Source: Pycnopodia helianthoides (lineage: Eukaryota > Echinodermata > Asteroidea > Forcipulatida > Asteriidae). From it: a DNA stretch of 64,000 nucleotides. The translations under genes were made by a program, and so were the position numbers. Each line of letters begins with the position of its first letter. Positions within the stretch are counted from its first letter, which is position 1. Below are positions 12,250 through 25,000 of this stretch, in pieces. The stretch is from assembly GCA_032158295.1 (NCBI GenBank), contig CM063262.1:8899394-8963393 (forward strand), in the 5' to 3' direction. The notes beneath the pieces were generated by a model. The model ran no database searches and had not been told where the DNA came from. It worked only from the letters and a program-made list of their open reading frames with translations.

Positions 12250-13490
12250 GAATTTGACCATTGCCTTGTAGGTCTCCGCGTCTGAGTAGAGTATTCGCAC
12301 GGTATATGGATATATCTACCGGTCCGTTAATACCTGTCTTGAAGTCACTCCAACCTAAGGAGAATGGGTGAGAAACTCTTGAGTGAACACCCTTAAAAGT
12401 GAAGTAGTCAGACAAAGTCAGGCGTGACTGGCAATTGTTTTGTTTAAATGTTTAATATAAGCATCGTTGTCCCTTGTTATAATTGTTTTAATAATAACTT
12501 TGACAAAATGTTTGTACCTAAAAAAAAAATGAAATCGTATTAATAAGAAACTGCTATGATAGTTTTATTTTCAAGAATAATGTATAAATATAATTTAAAA
12601 TATTTCAATTCATATAGTCTTCGTTCTACGTGTTTTCTCTTATTTGATATGAGCGAGACTTGCGAAGCTTATTCGCCCTTTGCACGTCCAGCCAGTTGCG
12701 TGTAAAGCCTCGCATTGGGGACAGCAGTGGTTAGAAGCATTATATAATTTTGTACTGTCACGGTAATGTAATGACACTTTCATCCAAACAGATTCATAAC
12801 GAGCAAGTTCGAGTGCTAACCTTAAGGGAACAAACTACAACATTGTAAACGGTATAATGAGAACTGTGCTGACCAACCATACCGTAGTAAAACGAGAACA
12901 AGAGATGGGGCATGTGCATAATATTTAAAACATTACCAGGCTGCTCCTCTTCCAGAGGACATGCGTAAATAAACCTTTTAAACTAAATAGATGTGAAAGA
13001 CCGTCAGGTTATTACAAACACTCTAAAAACTTCACGGTCAGAATTGACCTGGATCAGAGTTATGTGGGGCATGACCCGTTTCTGGGTCAGTCTGACCCGG
13101 AATCGATGTCCAAGTGACCCAGACATAGGTCAAAAGGACGCAGAATCCGGTTTAAAATCCCATGTCTACGTCACTCTACTTTCATGTAGAGCGATACTAC
13201 AATTGCAATGTTCCCTTTGCCGGTAGGCAATTTGCTTATAGTTTTACACACAATAGGGCCGATTCTGCCGCGGGAGCTTTTAGAGTGTAAGAAGTGTAGA
13301 CTTGCAAAATCTGTCCACACAGCATTCTCTTGGTATGAGTTCACAAGGTTTCCAAGAATCAACAAGTCTACTTTGTTTCCCTCTCCCTCAACAAGCATTT
13401 ACTCATTCATGCATTTACTTTCTCGAATCATTTTTTTTTTATTTTTTCATTTCATGGCTTCTGACGGCACCCCCGGACAAAGATACTCAC
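12250..13490. other. Intergenic, no supported gene
   Basis: Mostly AT-rich single-copy-looking sequence. One part, 13030-13165, has several GGGTCA/TGACCC words (for example tttctgggtcagtctgaccc) and resembles 23165-23345 in opposite orientation, so it is likely a small dispersed repeat. Short ORFs here show no family resemblance, and one of them overlaps the tRNA-like copy that follows. Confidence 0.5.
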
Positions 13491-13493
13491 TAA

Positions 13494-13565
13494 TGCTAGA
13501 TAACTCAGTTGGTAGAGCACCGGCACGTTTTTCGGAGGTCGCGGGTTCAAATCCTGCTCTAGTCA
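13494..13565 (+). pseudogene. Decayed tRNA-like copy (SINE head)
   Basis: Same family as the array at 60.5-64 kb. It keeps the A box region TAACTCAGTTGG and B box GGTTCAAATCC, and a 3' end TCTAGTCA followed by a T run. The anticodon arm is one base short (CCGGCACGTTTTTCGG) and the acceptor stem is weakened. The 5' flank 'cttctgacggcacccccgg' is also shared with the array unit, so the whole unit moved, not the tRNA alone. Confidence 0.75.
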
Positions 13566-13569
13566 GTTT

Positions 13570-14447
13570 TTCTTTGTTTAACCCAAATTTTAATTAGTTT
13601 CTTTTTATGTTAATGTAAACACTAAACAAGACTAAGTTTGCAGGTCTTTTGTATTAAAAAAACAATGTTTTCTTCTTTTTTTCTCACAAAAGAAGCATTT
13701 GTGGTTTATTAACTAATTGTTTTGCCCTAGCAAAAAGAAAATACTTGGCCCAGCAAAACGCTCTCACCACGTCCTTGTCTTTTCTGAACAGCAAATCTTC
13801 TACAAAATACAAAAAAAAACAACAGCATAGAGCCAACAGCGTTGTTTGTGTCTCTTTGTGAGCTTCCAGGCATTCCGCCAATTCCCGGCACTCTTTGAAC
13901 TAAGACCCTGCCAAGCTATATGCAGATCTCTTTGTTGTAAAAACTATACGTTTCCGAGTTTCTTTTACTTAACCGCATATTTCTGTTTTGGCTCACAGCC
14001 AAGCTGGTGGGTGGTGGGCGGTGCAAAACACTGGTAACTGTAGTGTTACACGAGTACAGCGGACAGGACAAATGGCTCTACAAGTGCTCGTCTACTGAAA
14101 AAAAAAACACGATCACACGGATAGCTGTCAATATTCTGTAAGGAAATGTGCGATTTTGACTTTATTAGAAGCAGTGTAAATGGTTCAAGTTTGTGTGGGG
14201 AGTTGCGCACTGAAGACTACGAAATTGCCGACATTGATGTTAAGCTGCGAGGGACCAGAGAACTCTGAGGAAGAGTCCTAGCTTTCTCCTGAAGACAGGT
14301 GTAGAAAATACCTCCACAACGGGCTTATTCTCTGTTCAACTCTGCAAGCTCAATAGGTTGGTTTTAATCCTCGCTGTACATCATTTCCCCCCTTCATTGT
14401 AGCTTTGTGCGAGAGAGCTAAGGTAGTCTTGATCCAAGACGTTTCTG
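13570..14447. other. Intergenic, nothing recognised
   Basis: No ORF with family resemblance, no repeat shared within the window and no clear splice-bounded exon were seen here. Confidence 0.5.
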
Positions 14448-14622
14448 TTCTGTAGACCACGATCCACCTTTGTCACATAATTGCAGCCGGTAGAGGGCAC
14501 TGTATCTACACGAAAAGCCTCACCCCGCGATTTGAGCCGTTAATGGGCTGACAGCGGTTCGTGGCAAAATGTCGTCCTCTACCAGCTGCAATTCGTGACA
14601 AGGTTGGATTGTGTCTACAGAA
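14448..14622 (+). repeat. 175-bp inverted-repeat (hairpin) element
   Basis: The left arm reads TTCTGTAGACC...CCTTTGTCAC...TTGCAGCCGGTAGAGG. The right arm, from about 14570 to 14622, is its reverse complement with a few differences (CCTCTACCAGCTGCAATTCG...GTCTACAGAA). Arms of roughly 53 bp enclose about 70 bp that include a 'gatttgagccgttaatgggctgacagcggt' stem. It is best described as a small MITE. No target duplication could be fixed. Confidence 0.75.
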
Positions 14623-14835
14623 TATAAACGTTTTGCACCTAGACTAGAGTTCTGGCCGTGTGATGATAATATCCACATACAATTTATCCAACCATATAAA
14701 AGGGTATAACTTTACGTATTCATAAAGTCTTCCTGAGTTTCACCGCGATGTATTTTGTTCATGCTTAATTATTAACAACAATGAAGTTAACTTGAGTAAT
14801 AAACTAAAGCTTAAGACTTAAAAACGTTTGTTTGT

Positions 14836-15693
14836 TTGTTTGTTTTGACGTTCAGATCTTTTCACCAAGTCTAGCTGACCAGTAAAGTTGAAGGTTTCCA
14901 TGAATTGAGACACCCAGCCCAGCAGGAGGAGAGCTTATACACCCACCCAGCAAGGATGGCTGCTGCCACTGCGTGTTCAACTAGGAGACAACGGAATGTT
15001 TGTAGCCCCAAATATCAGGTACGTATCACAGTTCAGCCAACAATTTGGTTTGGAATGGCACGAGAGAAGAGGATATGTCAGGATTGAGGTCAAATGCTAA
15101 CATAAGGCCTAGTTTGTCAGGGAAAGACTTTAATGCAAGTCTATAGTCTAGTCATCCCACCCCCTGCAATAACACCTTAAATGATGAGATGTATAGAGTC
15201 GTCTTGAATTATTACTAAATGTGTCTCTTGTTCACGCTAAATATAAAGAGACAAGTGAGTCAATCTTTGTTACCCATGATAACTTGAACTTTGGTCTTAA
15301 AAAGGGTTGTTTTTCTTGTGTCGTTCAGGGCTTTTCAACAACTCTGGCTGACCAGGGAAGTTGAAGGTTTCTATGGAGTGTGTGGTATTGGTTTTTCTGA
15401 CGATGTGGAAATCTACAAATGTAGGACAAGATCTTGGGGACATCGAATGGTAAGAGAAGATCTAACCCAATTCCCTCCCCATTTATTCTCTGCAGGATGC
15501 TCGACCAAGTACTCGCTGATGTTTTCAACTTGTATGGTTTTATTGTGATGTCAACAATATTCATGGGCTTTTCCATGTATGGCATATTGGTCGTGGCCAG
15601 TGATGCCTCTTCGTTAGGTTTGGATCTCATTTCGCTCGAAAAGTTTTCCCAGGGAAGTCTCAAACTGAAGTTCTACACTGACATGTTGAATTA
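14836..15693 (+). other. Weak candidate for a small plus-strand gene
   Basis: Three pieces look exon-like. At 14956-15018 an ATG in good context (aaggATGGctg) opens 21 codons ending at CAG|gtacgt. At 15330-15449 a piece follows 'cttgtgtcgttcag' and ends ATG|gtaaga; one frame is open and reads AFQQLWLTREVEGFYGVCGI. At 15497-15693 a piece follows 'attctctgcag' and one frame stays open to a TAA. The phases do not join into one long frame as drawn. A decayed copy of the second piece sits at 14848-14905. No family is recognised, and this may not be a gene. Confidence 0.25.
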
Positions 15694-16059
15694 ATATGAC
15701 ATTCATTGACATTTTAAATTACTACTGTTAGAAACTACCTTTAATGTGGGCAGCTGCACACTCTCTTTCTAGATATATTAAAAATCATGCTAAAATCGTA
15801 GTCAACAGTAGAATTGTAAAGCTTCATTTAAATGAAGCATCATTAAAATATGGTTTAATCTACCCTATTAAATAACCCAGGTCAGAATTTACCCGTTTTC
15901 GGTTCGCATCATCGCATTGTAAGCCATTCAAGGTGCAATATAAACGGGTGTCATAATTCAAACAAAGCTCTGCTTTACCTTTTATTCTAAATAGTGAGCG
16001 CTTTGATACAGTCCGTCTGGGGTGCATTATTAAGACGATAAAGCGCAACAGACCTTTTG
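15694..16059. other. Gap downstream of the receptor gene
   Basis: No gene seen. On the minus strand an AATAAA is present at 15981-15986, about 440 bp beyond the receptor stop codon, and an ATTAAA lies nearer at 16249-16254. Either could end the receptor mRNA; neither is proven. Confidence 0.35.
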
Positions 16060-16260
16060 CACGTGACGTCATTTAGTAGTGCGCCCTCGGCTAGAGGTCA
16101 ACAGAAGGTTGCTCATTGGCCCATCCTGCGCGCCGCACGTACATAGATGTGCGTTTTCCATTGTTACGTCATCTTTTTACCTCTAAGGTGGCGGCGTAAT
16201 GACGTCAATATATAAGGTCTATAGAAGAAATACACATCATTTAGACTATTTAATATTACA
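16060..16260 (+). repeat. Promoter-like dispersed repeat, copy 1
   Basis: Contains 'cacgtgacgtcat', 'gcgccctcggctagaggtcaa', an ATTGG box, 'cgtacatag', 'gcgttttccat' and 'aatgacgtcaatatataagg'. Two further copies in the same order are at about 42112-42265 and 58455-58625. The CRE-like TGACGTCA, inverted CCAAT and TATATAAGG are arranged like a Pol II core promoter reading on the plus strand. Whether it drives transcription cannot be told from sequence. Confidence 0.65.
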
Positions 16261-16422
16261 CTCTAAGGTGTGAGACTATTAGTTTAACTTTAAAATGCCT
16301 CATCAAAGTTCATTTCGCATTCGCTTCACAACCGTTGACTTTAATGGAAAAGTTGGTTTCCAAACAAGACCCTTTTTCGTGAGGATGTAGCATTCAACTC
16401 CTCACTCTCGCTGGATGGTTTC

Positions 16423-16473
16423 TTACTCATACTTGTACATCTTTGCACACAGCTGTTGAAGTTCCTTTTGTCT
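16423..16473 (-). CDS. Receptor exon 17: last 16 codons and stop
   Basis: Too short to be found as an ORF. After acceptor ctattaattcag| it reads RQKELQQLCAKMYKYE and TAA, in phase with exon 16, and extends the same heptad series (…SELRSKLQQ-RQKELQQL…). The fit of both frame and heptads is why this exon was chosen over the run-on stop in the intron. Confidence 0.72.
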   Translation of the reverse strand, partial: RQKELQQLCAKMYKYE

Positions 16474-19400
16474 CTGAATTAATAGGACGAAAAACACATG
16501 ATAATGAGGTCAAGAAGTCGACTTGTCTTTGATTATTATGTCCTCAACCAAAAACCTTCAACCGATATTCGAAATGTAATATATACAGTCGTAATAGCCA
16601 GTCCCCCAAAATATTTATAATAATAAAACTCAAAATAAATAAATGTCTACAGAATTGTTGTAGCTTTTGTTTCAAAAGCACAAAGAGAGATAAGAGGAAA
16701 TGTAACTAAAGTTTAACTGTGAAAGTTTCAGAAGGAGGCAGACGTAAGTAATTTCTGTAGGAGTTTTGTTTTACCTGTTGGAGTTTTGATCGTAGTTCGG
16801 AAACCTGCTTCCTGGACGTGTTGCCGTATCCCTCTGTATTAATCATACTCACGCGAATGCCTTTATCCTCTAGAGTAAGCAGCAGGTGCACCTATCAAAG
16901 TGTGATATTGATCAATATACTGACATAATTAAACTAATAACAAATGGCTTAACTGGCAGGGGAATACCGGATCAGAGGTCGAGGTTAAACACAAATGTTA
17001 TAATGTTGATTTCTAAGTAAACTTGCCGAAGGGTCTAACCCAACGCTTCTCCATCTGTAAATGTTTTTTTGTAATCATTATTTCTTTTTTACATTTTAGT
17101 AAAGATGAATTACAAAGTGGAGCCTTTTTATTTTTACCCTGGGTAGGGGCTGGCTTAGAATAAAAAAAATGCACCAAACCACTAAACACAATTTCTCTCA
17201 TTTACTCAACTATGTTCAAACCTTTTGTGAAAAAGCTGCCTTCCTTTATTGAGTTATACATATCAGTTTAACATTAATTTTGTTTTGTTCATTCCGAGTC
17301 TTAAATAGTTTAAAAAGTTACCTTTGGGATAAAATTAAGGCAAAGCACAACTGTGTTCACCAAAACGATGGCTGCTGAGGGAATCACATACGTCATGTTG
17401 ACGTCATCACCCAATATAGTCATTGTTGGAACGGTCAGAGCAATGGTCAGAGAGACAATGTACACGGAGGCTGCGATGTATTTACCTAAAGGACAATTCG
17501 GGAAACAAAGCCAAGATAAATCATGCATCCGAGAATAAAACGCAATATTTTAAATGTTGTTCTTTTTTTATATATTTATGTAGAAGCACTGTCCCACTCA
17601 GTAACTATAATGATAATGTATAATCTACGATAATAGTCAACCTCAAAGATTATGTTGTACTTTTTAATTCTTTTAAAACCTCCGTCCGTATGTTTTTTCA
17701 GAGTTGTGAATGATTTATGCTTTTAGTCCAACTCTCTTTTAGTTCCTTACCTTGTTATTTTCCATTATACTTTATTCGGCACTTTGCACATCAGCAAACA
17801 ATAATTATATAAAAAGGGGACCACATTGTACAGTAAAAAGGCATAAAAGTTACAATCGGTAATAGCCAAGGTCGATATAAAGAATACAAAACAAGTGACA
17901 ACAAAGTGAATTGAAACTGAACAATCGAGGTTTGTCAGGACAATCAAAAGTGAAAGCACCCACCATCCCGAGGTGTGTTACTGTGCAGCCTGGGGTTAGG
18001 TATCAAAACAAAAACAAGCACAGTTTATAGAGTAGAATACGCACAAACCGAACAGTCAGCACATACATTCATATCAGATCCGTAGAAAATCCTTATAATT
18101 TGTACAATTAAAATAATTGGAATAAAATAGCTTTGAAACATTGAACACATGGATAACTAAGTTAAAGACTGTACTTACTGTCGTTAAGCTGTGAGATACA
18201 AATATTTCTCGTCTGCCAGGCTAGGAAGAGACCAAAGGTCAACAGAACACCCTTCACGCCGTAGAGGGCCATTGTGAAGTACTGCGCATGGTCACTACTG
18301 CAATATCTTACAACGGGGACATTGAATATTTCCTTCTCAGGTTCAGTCGTATTAAGCTGCATAACAAATAAAATTTAATTTACTTTTTTTTTTTTTTTTT
18401 TTACAAGCAAGGGCATTTAATTGTTTGTGTTTATTGCGGCTGCTTTAATGACAGCACACCTTTTTAAAAAATGCATTTCATTTACTTCAACAGGTTCTGT
18501 ATAACGCTAACAAGGTCACTTTAGCAAATCTTTTTTTTTTACGAGACTCGTTTACCTGTGGCTCCAAGAATGTTTCGTACACGTGCGTCGTGTCCAAGGT
18601 AATCCAAAGGACAAAAATGACGCAATCAATGACAGAAATCATCAACACCCCGCTGATAAGTTTCCAGTCAGGTAGATCCTAAGTTTTTGAAAAGAAACGT
18701 AGGTTAACAAATTGGGTACGATCTGTAATGTCACATTAACATGTTTCTTCTTATATCATAAACGTTACGTTGCGGCAGACTCTATTCTTCGTACTCATAT
18801 TTTCTTTACATGTACGTATATACACCCGGTATGGTGCCAAAGACGGTTGATAATATTTGGGGGGGCTTTGCCATCGGACGGAGGGTTAACTTTGACCTTT
18901 CCATTATGCCCGTTGGCATTAACACACTTTCGATATATAACGGTTTTCTTTGTTTATTTGTTTTCTTACAATTTGTTTGAATTGCTTGACTGCCACGGTG
19001 AAGATCGCGTGTATCCGATATGTCTTCATGAAGACAGAACCGAAAGCCAGAGATAATCCCAGGGATATTAGCAATCTCTCAACCTGTAATGGAACAGTAA
19101 TCGAGAAAAATAAAATAAAAATTATGCTCACTTGGGTGTTATTCGAAAAACTATGTTTTATCACTGCTAATTTAATTACCTTATACTCACATGACACTTG
19201 ATGACGATGGCCGTGTCAGGCAGGTCGGTCTTGTCCCATCCTGAGGCAAAGACCGAGGCGTAGAGAAGCAGACAACCGACTACAGTCAGTTTACTTAAGG
19301 GAGGACTCGACATCTTAATGGCCCTGGATTCAGAATAATTTCGTGTATAAAGCGTCAGATGTAGACTAAAAACTGTGTTCTAATCCTGCGGTCAGCATGG

Positions 19401-21995
19401 TCATTAGCCGTTACATTGACGCGTTGCATAACACCGTGGTACACAATGAAGCCCGCCACCCAGTGGCTTCCGCAGCAAGGCAGCCCTATACACAATTACT
19501 TAATTATTAAACCACACAAGGACTTCTTACTTGAGAAAAAAGGTTATTGGTAAAACAGCTACCTGTTAAAATAAAAGATAAGGTTTCACATTGAAAATAT
19601 CATAACATTAGACCATCGCATATAAAAGCATATCACATGCAGTTCTAATTTGGATTATAATTTGATATAATCTTTTAATCCATTCGGACGGGTGAGTGTG
19701 TCACCCTAGAAAAATTGTGTCCTTTTTAATATTTCATAAATATACAGATGAACTACAAAAGATCAAAATGCTTGTCAACAATAAATTCCATTTGACTCTG
19801 TGTCTCCGGGGATGGTTTTAATACCTCCTGTGTTTATATCTGATGTTGATGAAGAGGAACGTCAAACCCATGACAGAGCCGAGTGTGGCGAGAGCGAAGA
19901 GCGTGATACGAGCTGTTGAAGATATCTCCTTGATCACTGTCCGTCTAGTAGTGCCGTCCACTGGGACGTGATCTCCTGGAAACATAAAATTGAATTTTCT
20001 AATCGGTGAAATATCATCAGGCAGGTGTTGCTATTTTTGAAAATTAGTAATAATAACAGCTGTGTTTATGTAGCGGCTCATACATGTACCATGACTTGAA
20101 CGGAAATGTTTTGACGAGAGTTTTGAAATGTGTGACGGTGGTGGCTTGTTTGATGTGAAGAGGGAGATTATTCCATATGAGGTCCAGCAAGCTGAAAGCT
20201 TTTTTCACCATATGCTTTGGTGGTTACAGTTGGACTAACAAGGATGCCTTTGTTTTTATGGTAAGTAAAAAAAAAATGAAATGGGGTTCGATATTGATTG
20301 AAATTTGATATTTTGTGGTAAAGAACACAGACAAGTCATTAGACCCAACCTTTCCTACAGTGTTGTTTGATATTAGATTACCCCTCCTCTTACTTTACCT
20401 GCCCACGTAAGCACCGAACCTCCAGGAACTGTTTGAAACTCCTGCGTCTGGACTTTGTAAATCATAACCGTCTCGAACTTCTCACCTGTAACAACAGACG
20501 TAAAATCAGTCAGGATTCATCAGCATCATGTTTGATGAAGGCTCATGGTTCTGTGATTAAGAAGAGCCAGTTGCAACTCCATCTAAGTTTGTTACCGTGT
20601 TCAGACTTTGTGTTTGATTGTTCGAAGGTATTAAACCATTTGCTGCAATCTCCGTTCTGCAATGTGTCATACACAAAGAGTTCATTTTTTTTGTGTAGAG
20701 TAATCACTCCATTTAGTTGGTGTTTTTATTGGAGATGTAGTGGATCTTTACACGTAAAATGTTGTATTCACTTCATTTAACCGTTCAGGCCGAACTGACT
20801 AGGGGCCAAGATGATTTGGGACCGAGTTGACTCGAAATTCATGTGAAATATTGAAATAATTGAAAGCAAAAATGAACTTACCGTGAACCTGCTCCACGTA
20901 GACATTCTCTGTCTGTCTTTGCCCATCCTTGATCAGAACTCGTCCCTAAGACAAGGTTTGACATTGTGTTGTTATAAGCATAGGGGAAATTATACCAGTT
21001 TTTCATTTTGCAGTATTAATCTAGATTTTGTTCTCAAGGAGATTATTTGGCTAGATCCTGGGAAGTCTTCTGGTCTGGACAACATCGATGGGAGGCTCTT
21101 TAAGAAAGCTGCGCCTGTAATTGCCCTTCCCCTGACACACATATTAAGTTTGAGTCTCTCAAATAGTTCCTTCCCCCAAGCATGGCAAATGGCCAAGGTT
21201 ATCCCAAACTTTAAAGCAGGTAATCGCAAAGCGCTCAATAATTACCGGCCAATATCAATTTTTCCTTTGGTCTCGAAAATCTTCGAAAAGGCTGTCCACG
21301 CCCAACTTCTCCCATACCTTACCTCAAATAACCTCCTATCCCCAAACCAATCCGGTTTCAGATCTGGGTACACCACAATTGCAGCAGTGGCTCGTGCTCA
21401 TGACAATTGGCTTCATCATACTAACAATGGCAAGTTAGTTGGATCAGCATTTATTGATTTACAGAAAGCTTTTGACATTGTCAACCATAGTATACTTTTA
21501 CAAAAGCTTTCATTCTATGGTTTATCCACCTCAGTTGTTGATTGGCTGACATCTTATTTATCGGGAAGGTCACAGCAAGTCTGTTTCAAATCAAAACTCT
21601 CTTTAGTCAACCCATTAATTCTGGGATTCCACAGGAATCAATTCAAGGGCCTGCTTTTTTCACTTTGTATTAATGACTTGACTAAATGTCTTAATCACTG
21701 CAACATTGACATGTATGCAGATGATACACTCATTTATTATGGTGACAGAAACACTGATGTCATTGAAAGTAAACTGAACGCAGATCTTCTCAGTTTGACT
21801 AATTGGCTGCAGGCAAACAAACTTACACTGCATCCTAAAAAAACAGAAGTCATGCTCGTTGGTACTACTCAAAAACTCAAAAAGAGCAATCCCCTTACAG
21901 TTTTGATTTCAGGCCAAAAAGTACAACAAGTGGATTCTCATAAACATATTGGTGTACTCCTAGTTAAATATGGTTTAAATAAATAAATGAATGAA

Positions 21996-22034
<39 letters not shown>

Positions 22035-25000
22035 ATACAACATTTTAAAAAGGGTTTCCCGGAATGAAAACACTATAAATGGGCTTACCAGTAATCCGGT
22101 GAAGTCGAGGTTGTCAGCGTTCTTCAGGATGACCCTGGCCATCTCGTCATCAGAGTAACTAAAATCTTCAAGTCGTCGAGGAGGATCAAGATGCTGCAGG
22201 TCGGCTATGGAAGCATTGAGGGCCAGTGCTATGGCTATGATGCCGTCATACGTGTAGGGTAGCGTGTCGCCGGAAGGATGGTCTTGATTGTAAAAATCAT
22301 AATGTCTCGGCAACGGTTTCTAAAGAAAGAGTAGCGAAGTTCGATGGTACTATAACATTATTTAAATAAGCGAATGGGACAGAGTTGAATTTTATTACAA
22401 ACAAACAACATCAACGGTTGTTTAATATTCTGTGGTTCAAAATTACCGAGAAAGCAGGATCCGAAGTTTTATCGGAAACAACGGGCTTACGCACGCTGGT
22501 GTCTTAGGGAAATCTGTCACCCAGAGATTCTGTCTCCCATATGGAAAATTAACATAAAGGGTTGAAGGAGGATGATTCAAATGAGGGCGCTATCAGAAGA
22601 AGATTGTACACAGTTCGCCGTATGGTGAAACACAATCTCCTGCCACACCGGCGTACAGGGTCTTCTACACAATAGAACATTGTTTGTCGAACAAATTGGT
22701 CTGTAACAAACATACGATCCATCAGAATGCAAAAAAATATGTAGATATGTGTTACCTCAAACTTAGCACACATTGATGCCGCACCATGCAATGCCTCAAA
22801 CCCCATATAAAAATATATAAACTTATTTAGATAAAACTAATTTGCTTAAAGTGCCTTACCACTCCATTGAAGTTCAAGTCTAGGACTTCGGGTTTTCTCT
22901 GGTTGCCTTCAAAAAGCATCTCTAAATTGATTGCTGAGTTGACCTGCTCTTGCGTACAGGGCTCCAGGTCAGCTGGTGAGGCGTTCAACCAGCTAGACGA
23001 TCTCTCTACTGGCCTTATCCACACGTACTTTGCACCATACATTTCAGCCAGGTACACCTGAATCAAAGATGTACCAATTTAACAGACCTTTATCATGCTG
23101 CCACCATAATGGTCATGTACCCTGTTTCAAATAACAGTAATGAACTTTACCATACCCTAACAAACTCCCAATTCAGAATTGACCCGGTTTGGTATGACTT
23201 ATTTTTTCCAGCTGACCTGGAAATGGGTTGAAATGGGATTTTCACTAGGATTCGGCGTCACTTTGACGGATGATTTTGACACAGTGTCCGGGTCACACTG
23301 ACCCAGAAATGGGTCATACCAACGGGACCCGGATCCAGGCCAATTTTGTCTAGGGAGTGCAAAAACCACAAATCGAAGTCTTGGCGTGGATTAAAACTAA
23401 TTTGTTCATGTTAACAGTAACTAAGTGACTTCCGTGAATGGTTGTGTATAGAATCAATATTATTGTATGTTTGTTTTAAATGTTAAATTTTTTCGGTGCA
23501 AATTTTGCCAATGTAATTAACGGACTGTTCTTAAATCGTTAAAACTGACGCTTTATCAAACATAGCCTCGGATTGGATGTAAATTTGAAAAAAGGCTTTA
23601 CAAAGCTTGGAATACTATGCACTGAACGTGATGTCATCAAGTAGCAATACGTCGCGTAACAGGCTGTATAAAACTAGCGCGGAGAGGTGGTAGTATGCGA
23701 CCGACATAATTTATTGACATCATCAAACGATCCGTCAAACTTGCTTTTGCCCCTTTGGAATTAAGATACAGTATTTAGCCCCCCCCCAAAAAAAAAAAAA
23801 TTAAAAAAAATAAAATAATAATAATAAAAATAAAAAAATAATAAAAAAATAACAGCACTAATATTAATAATAATAAATAACAATAATTAAAAATTAAGAA
23901 GAAATAAAAACTTAAAATAAAATAACATCAAACAAAAAGTTATAAAAAATAATAACAAGTACAAGTAAAATAATTTAAAAAATAAAATGAAATGATAATA
24001 GTGGAAAATACAACTATGATTATATAAATATATAAGTTAAAAACTACCTGTTTTCACGAAGCGCCTAAAGGGACAGGTAGAACAAAAAATTGAAAAGGTT
24101 AAACAAAAATCCAATATTATTTCGTTCCCTCGAATTGGTAATTCGTTCCCTCGAAATCATTTCGTTCCCTCGAAATATTAATTCGTTCCCTCGAAATCAT
24201 TTCGTTTACTCGAAATGTTAATTCGAAGGAACGAAATAACATTTCGTTCACTCGAAATAATATTTCGTTCCCTCGAAATAATTAAGCGGCTACGGAGGTC
24301 TTGATATGCCGTTTAATTTCCAAGTATCATTACGAGATCACCGTAAAACGCACAACATTTTAATTTGTTCAGTGTTTCTATGTTTTGTTGTTGTTGATTG
24401 TTTGTTTTTTCTTTGGGGGGTTCAGATGTTTTCTTAATAACTGAATTTAAGTTTGATTATAGTCTCAGGTAGAGTGAGAAGTAAAGGGTTGATAATGAAA
24501 TTCTTTGAAGGCTTAAGTTTTCAGCGTACAAAAAAACCCTGTATAACAATCTAATAGGGTTAAAGATAAGTTGAATTCCTGGAAACAAAAGGGCTGTCAA
24601 ACATTCTGCCGGGCGTTGTAGTATTTGCTTCGCTTAGTTAGGAAAGTCATTGAAGTAAAACTTGATTTAGTTGTAAGAGAATTTGGAAATTACACACTAA
24701 CATAATGGCTTTAATATTCCAGAAATTCTCTTGGCATATCAAGGACTCCGTACCAGCTAAATTATTTCGTTCGAACGAAATAAATCTATTTCATTCCCTC
24801 GAAAAAATATTTCGTTCCCTCAAAATGTTATTTCGTTCCCTCGAAATAATCTATTTCGTTCCCTCGAATAACAATTCGAGGGAACGAAAAAACATTTCGA
24901 GGGAACGAAATAACATTTCGAAGGAACGAAATGATTTCGAGGGAACGAAATGACTTCGAGGGAACGAAATAATATTTCGAGGGAACGAAATAATATTTTG

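Noticed and set aside
12115..12300. 61-codon minus-strand ORF
   Set aside because: It lies mostly inside the end of the piggyBac-like MITE.
16706..16774. Receptor tail ending in the run-on reading after exon 16
   Set aside because: A consensus donor (CAG|gtaaaa) precedes it, and the next small exon continues the coiled coil in phase. Intron retention remains possible.
20367..20780. 137-codon plus-strand ORF
   Set aside because: It is the antisense shadow of receptor exon 9 and its introns, with no family resemblance.
22505..22806. Possible extra receptor exon in intron 6
   Set aside because: Part of it is a repeat shared with 27040-27110, and exons 6 and 7 already join in frame without it.
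24110..25000. CRISPR-like look of the TTTCG...CGAAA arrays
   Set aside because: There are no constant repeats with unique spacers and no cas genes. The words are palindromic simple repeats inside foldback elements of a eukaryotic intron.
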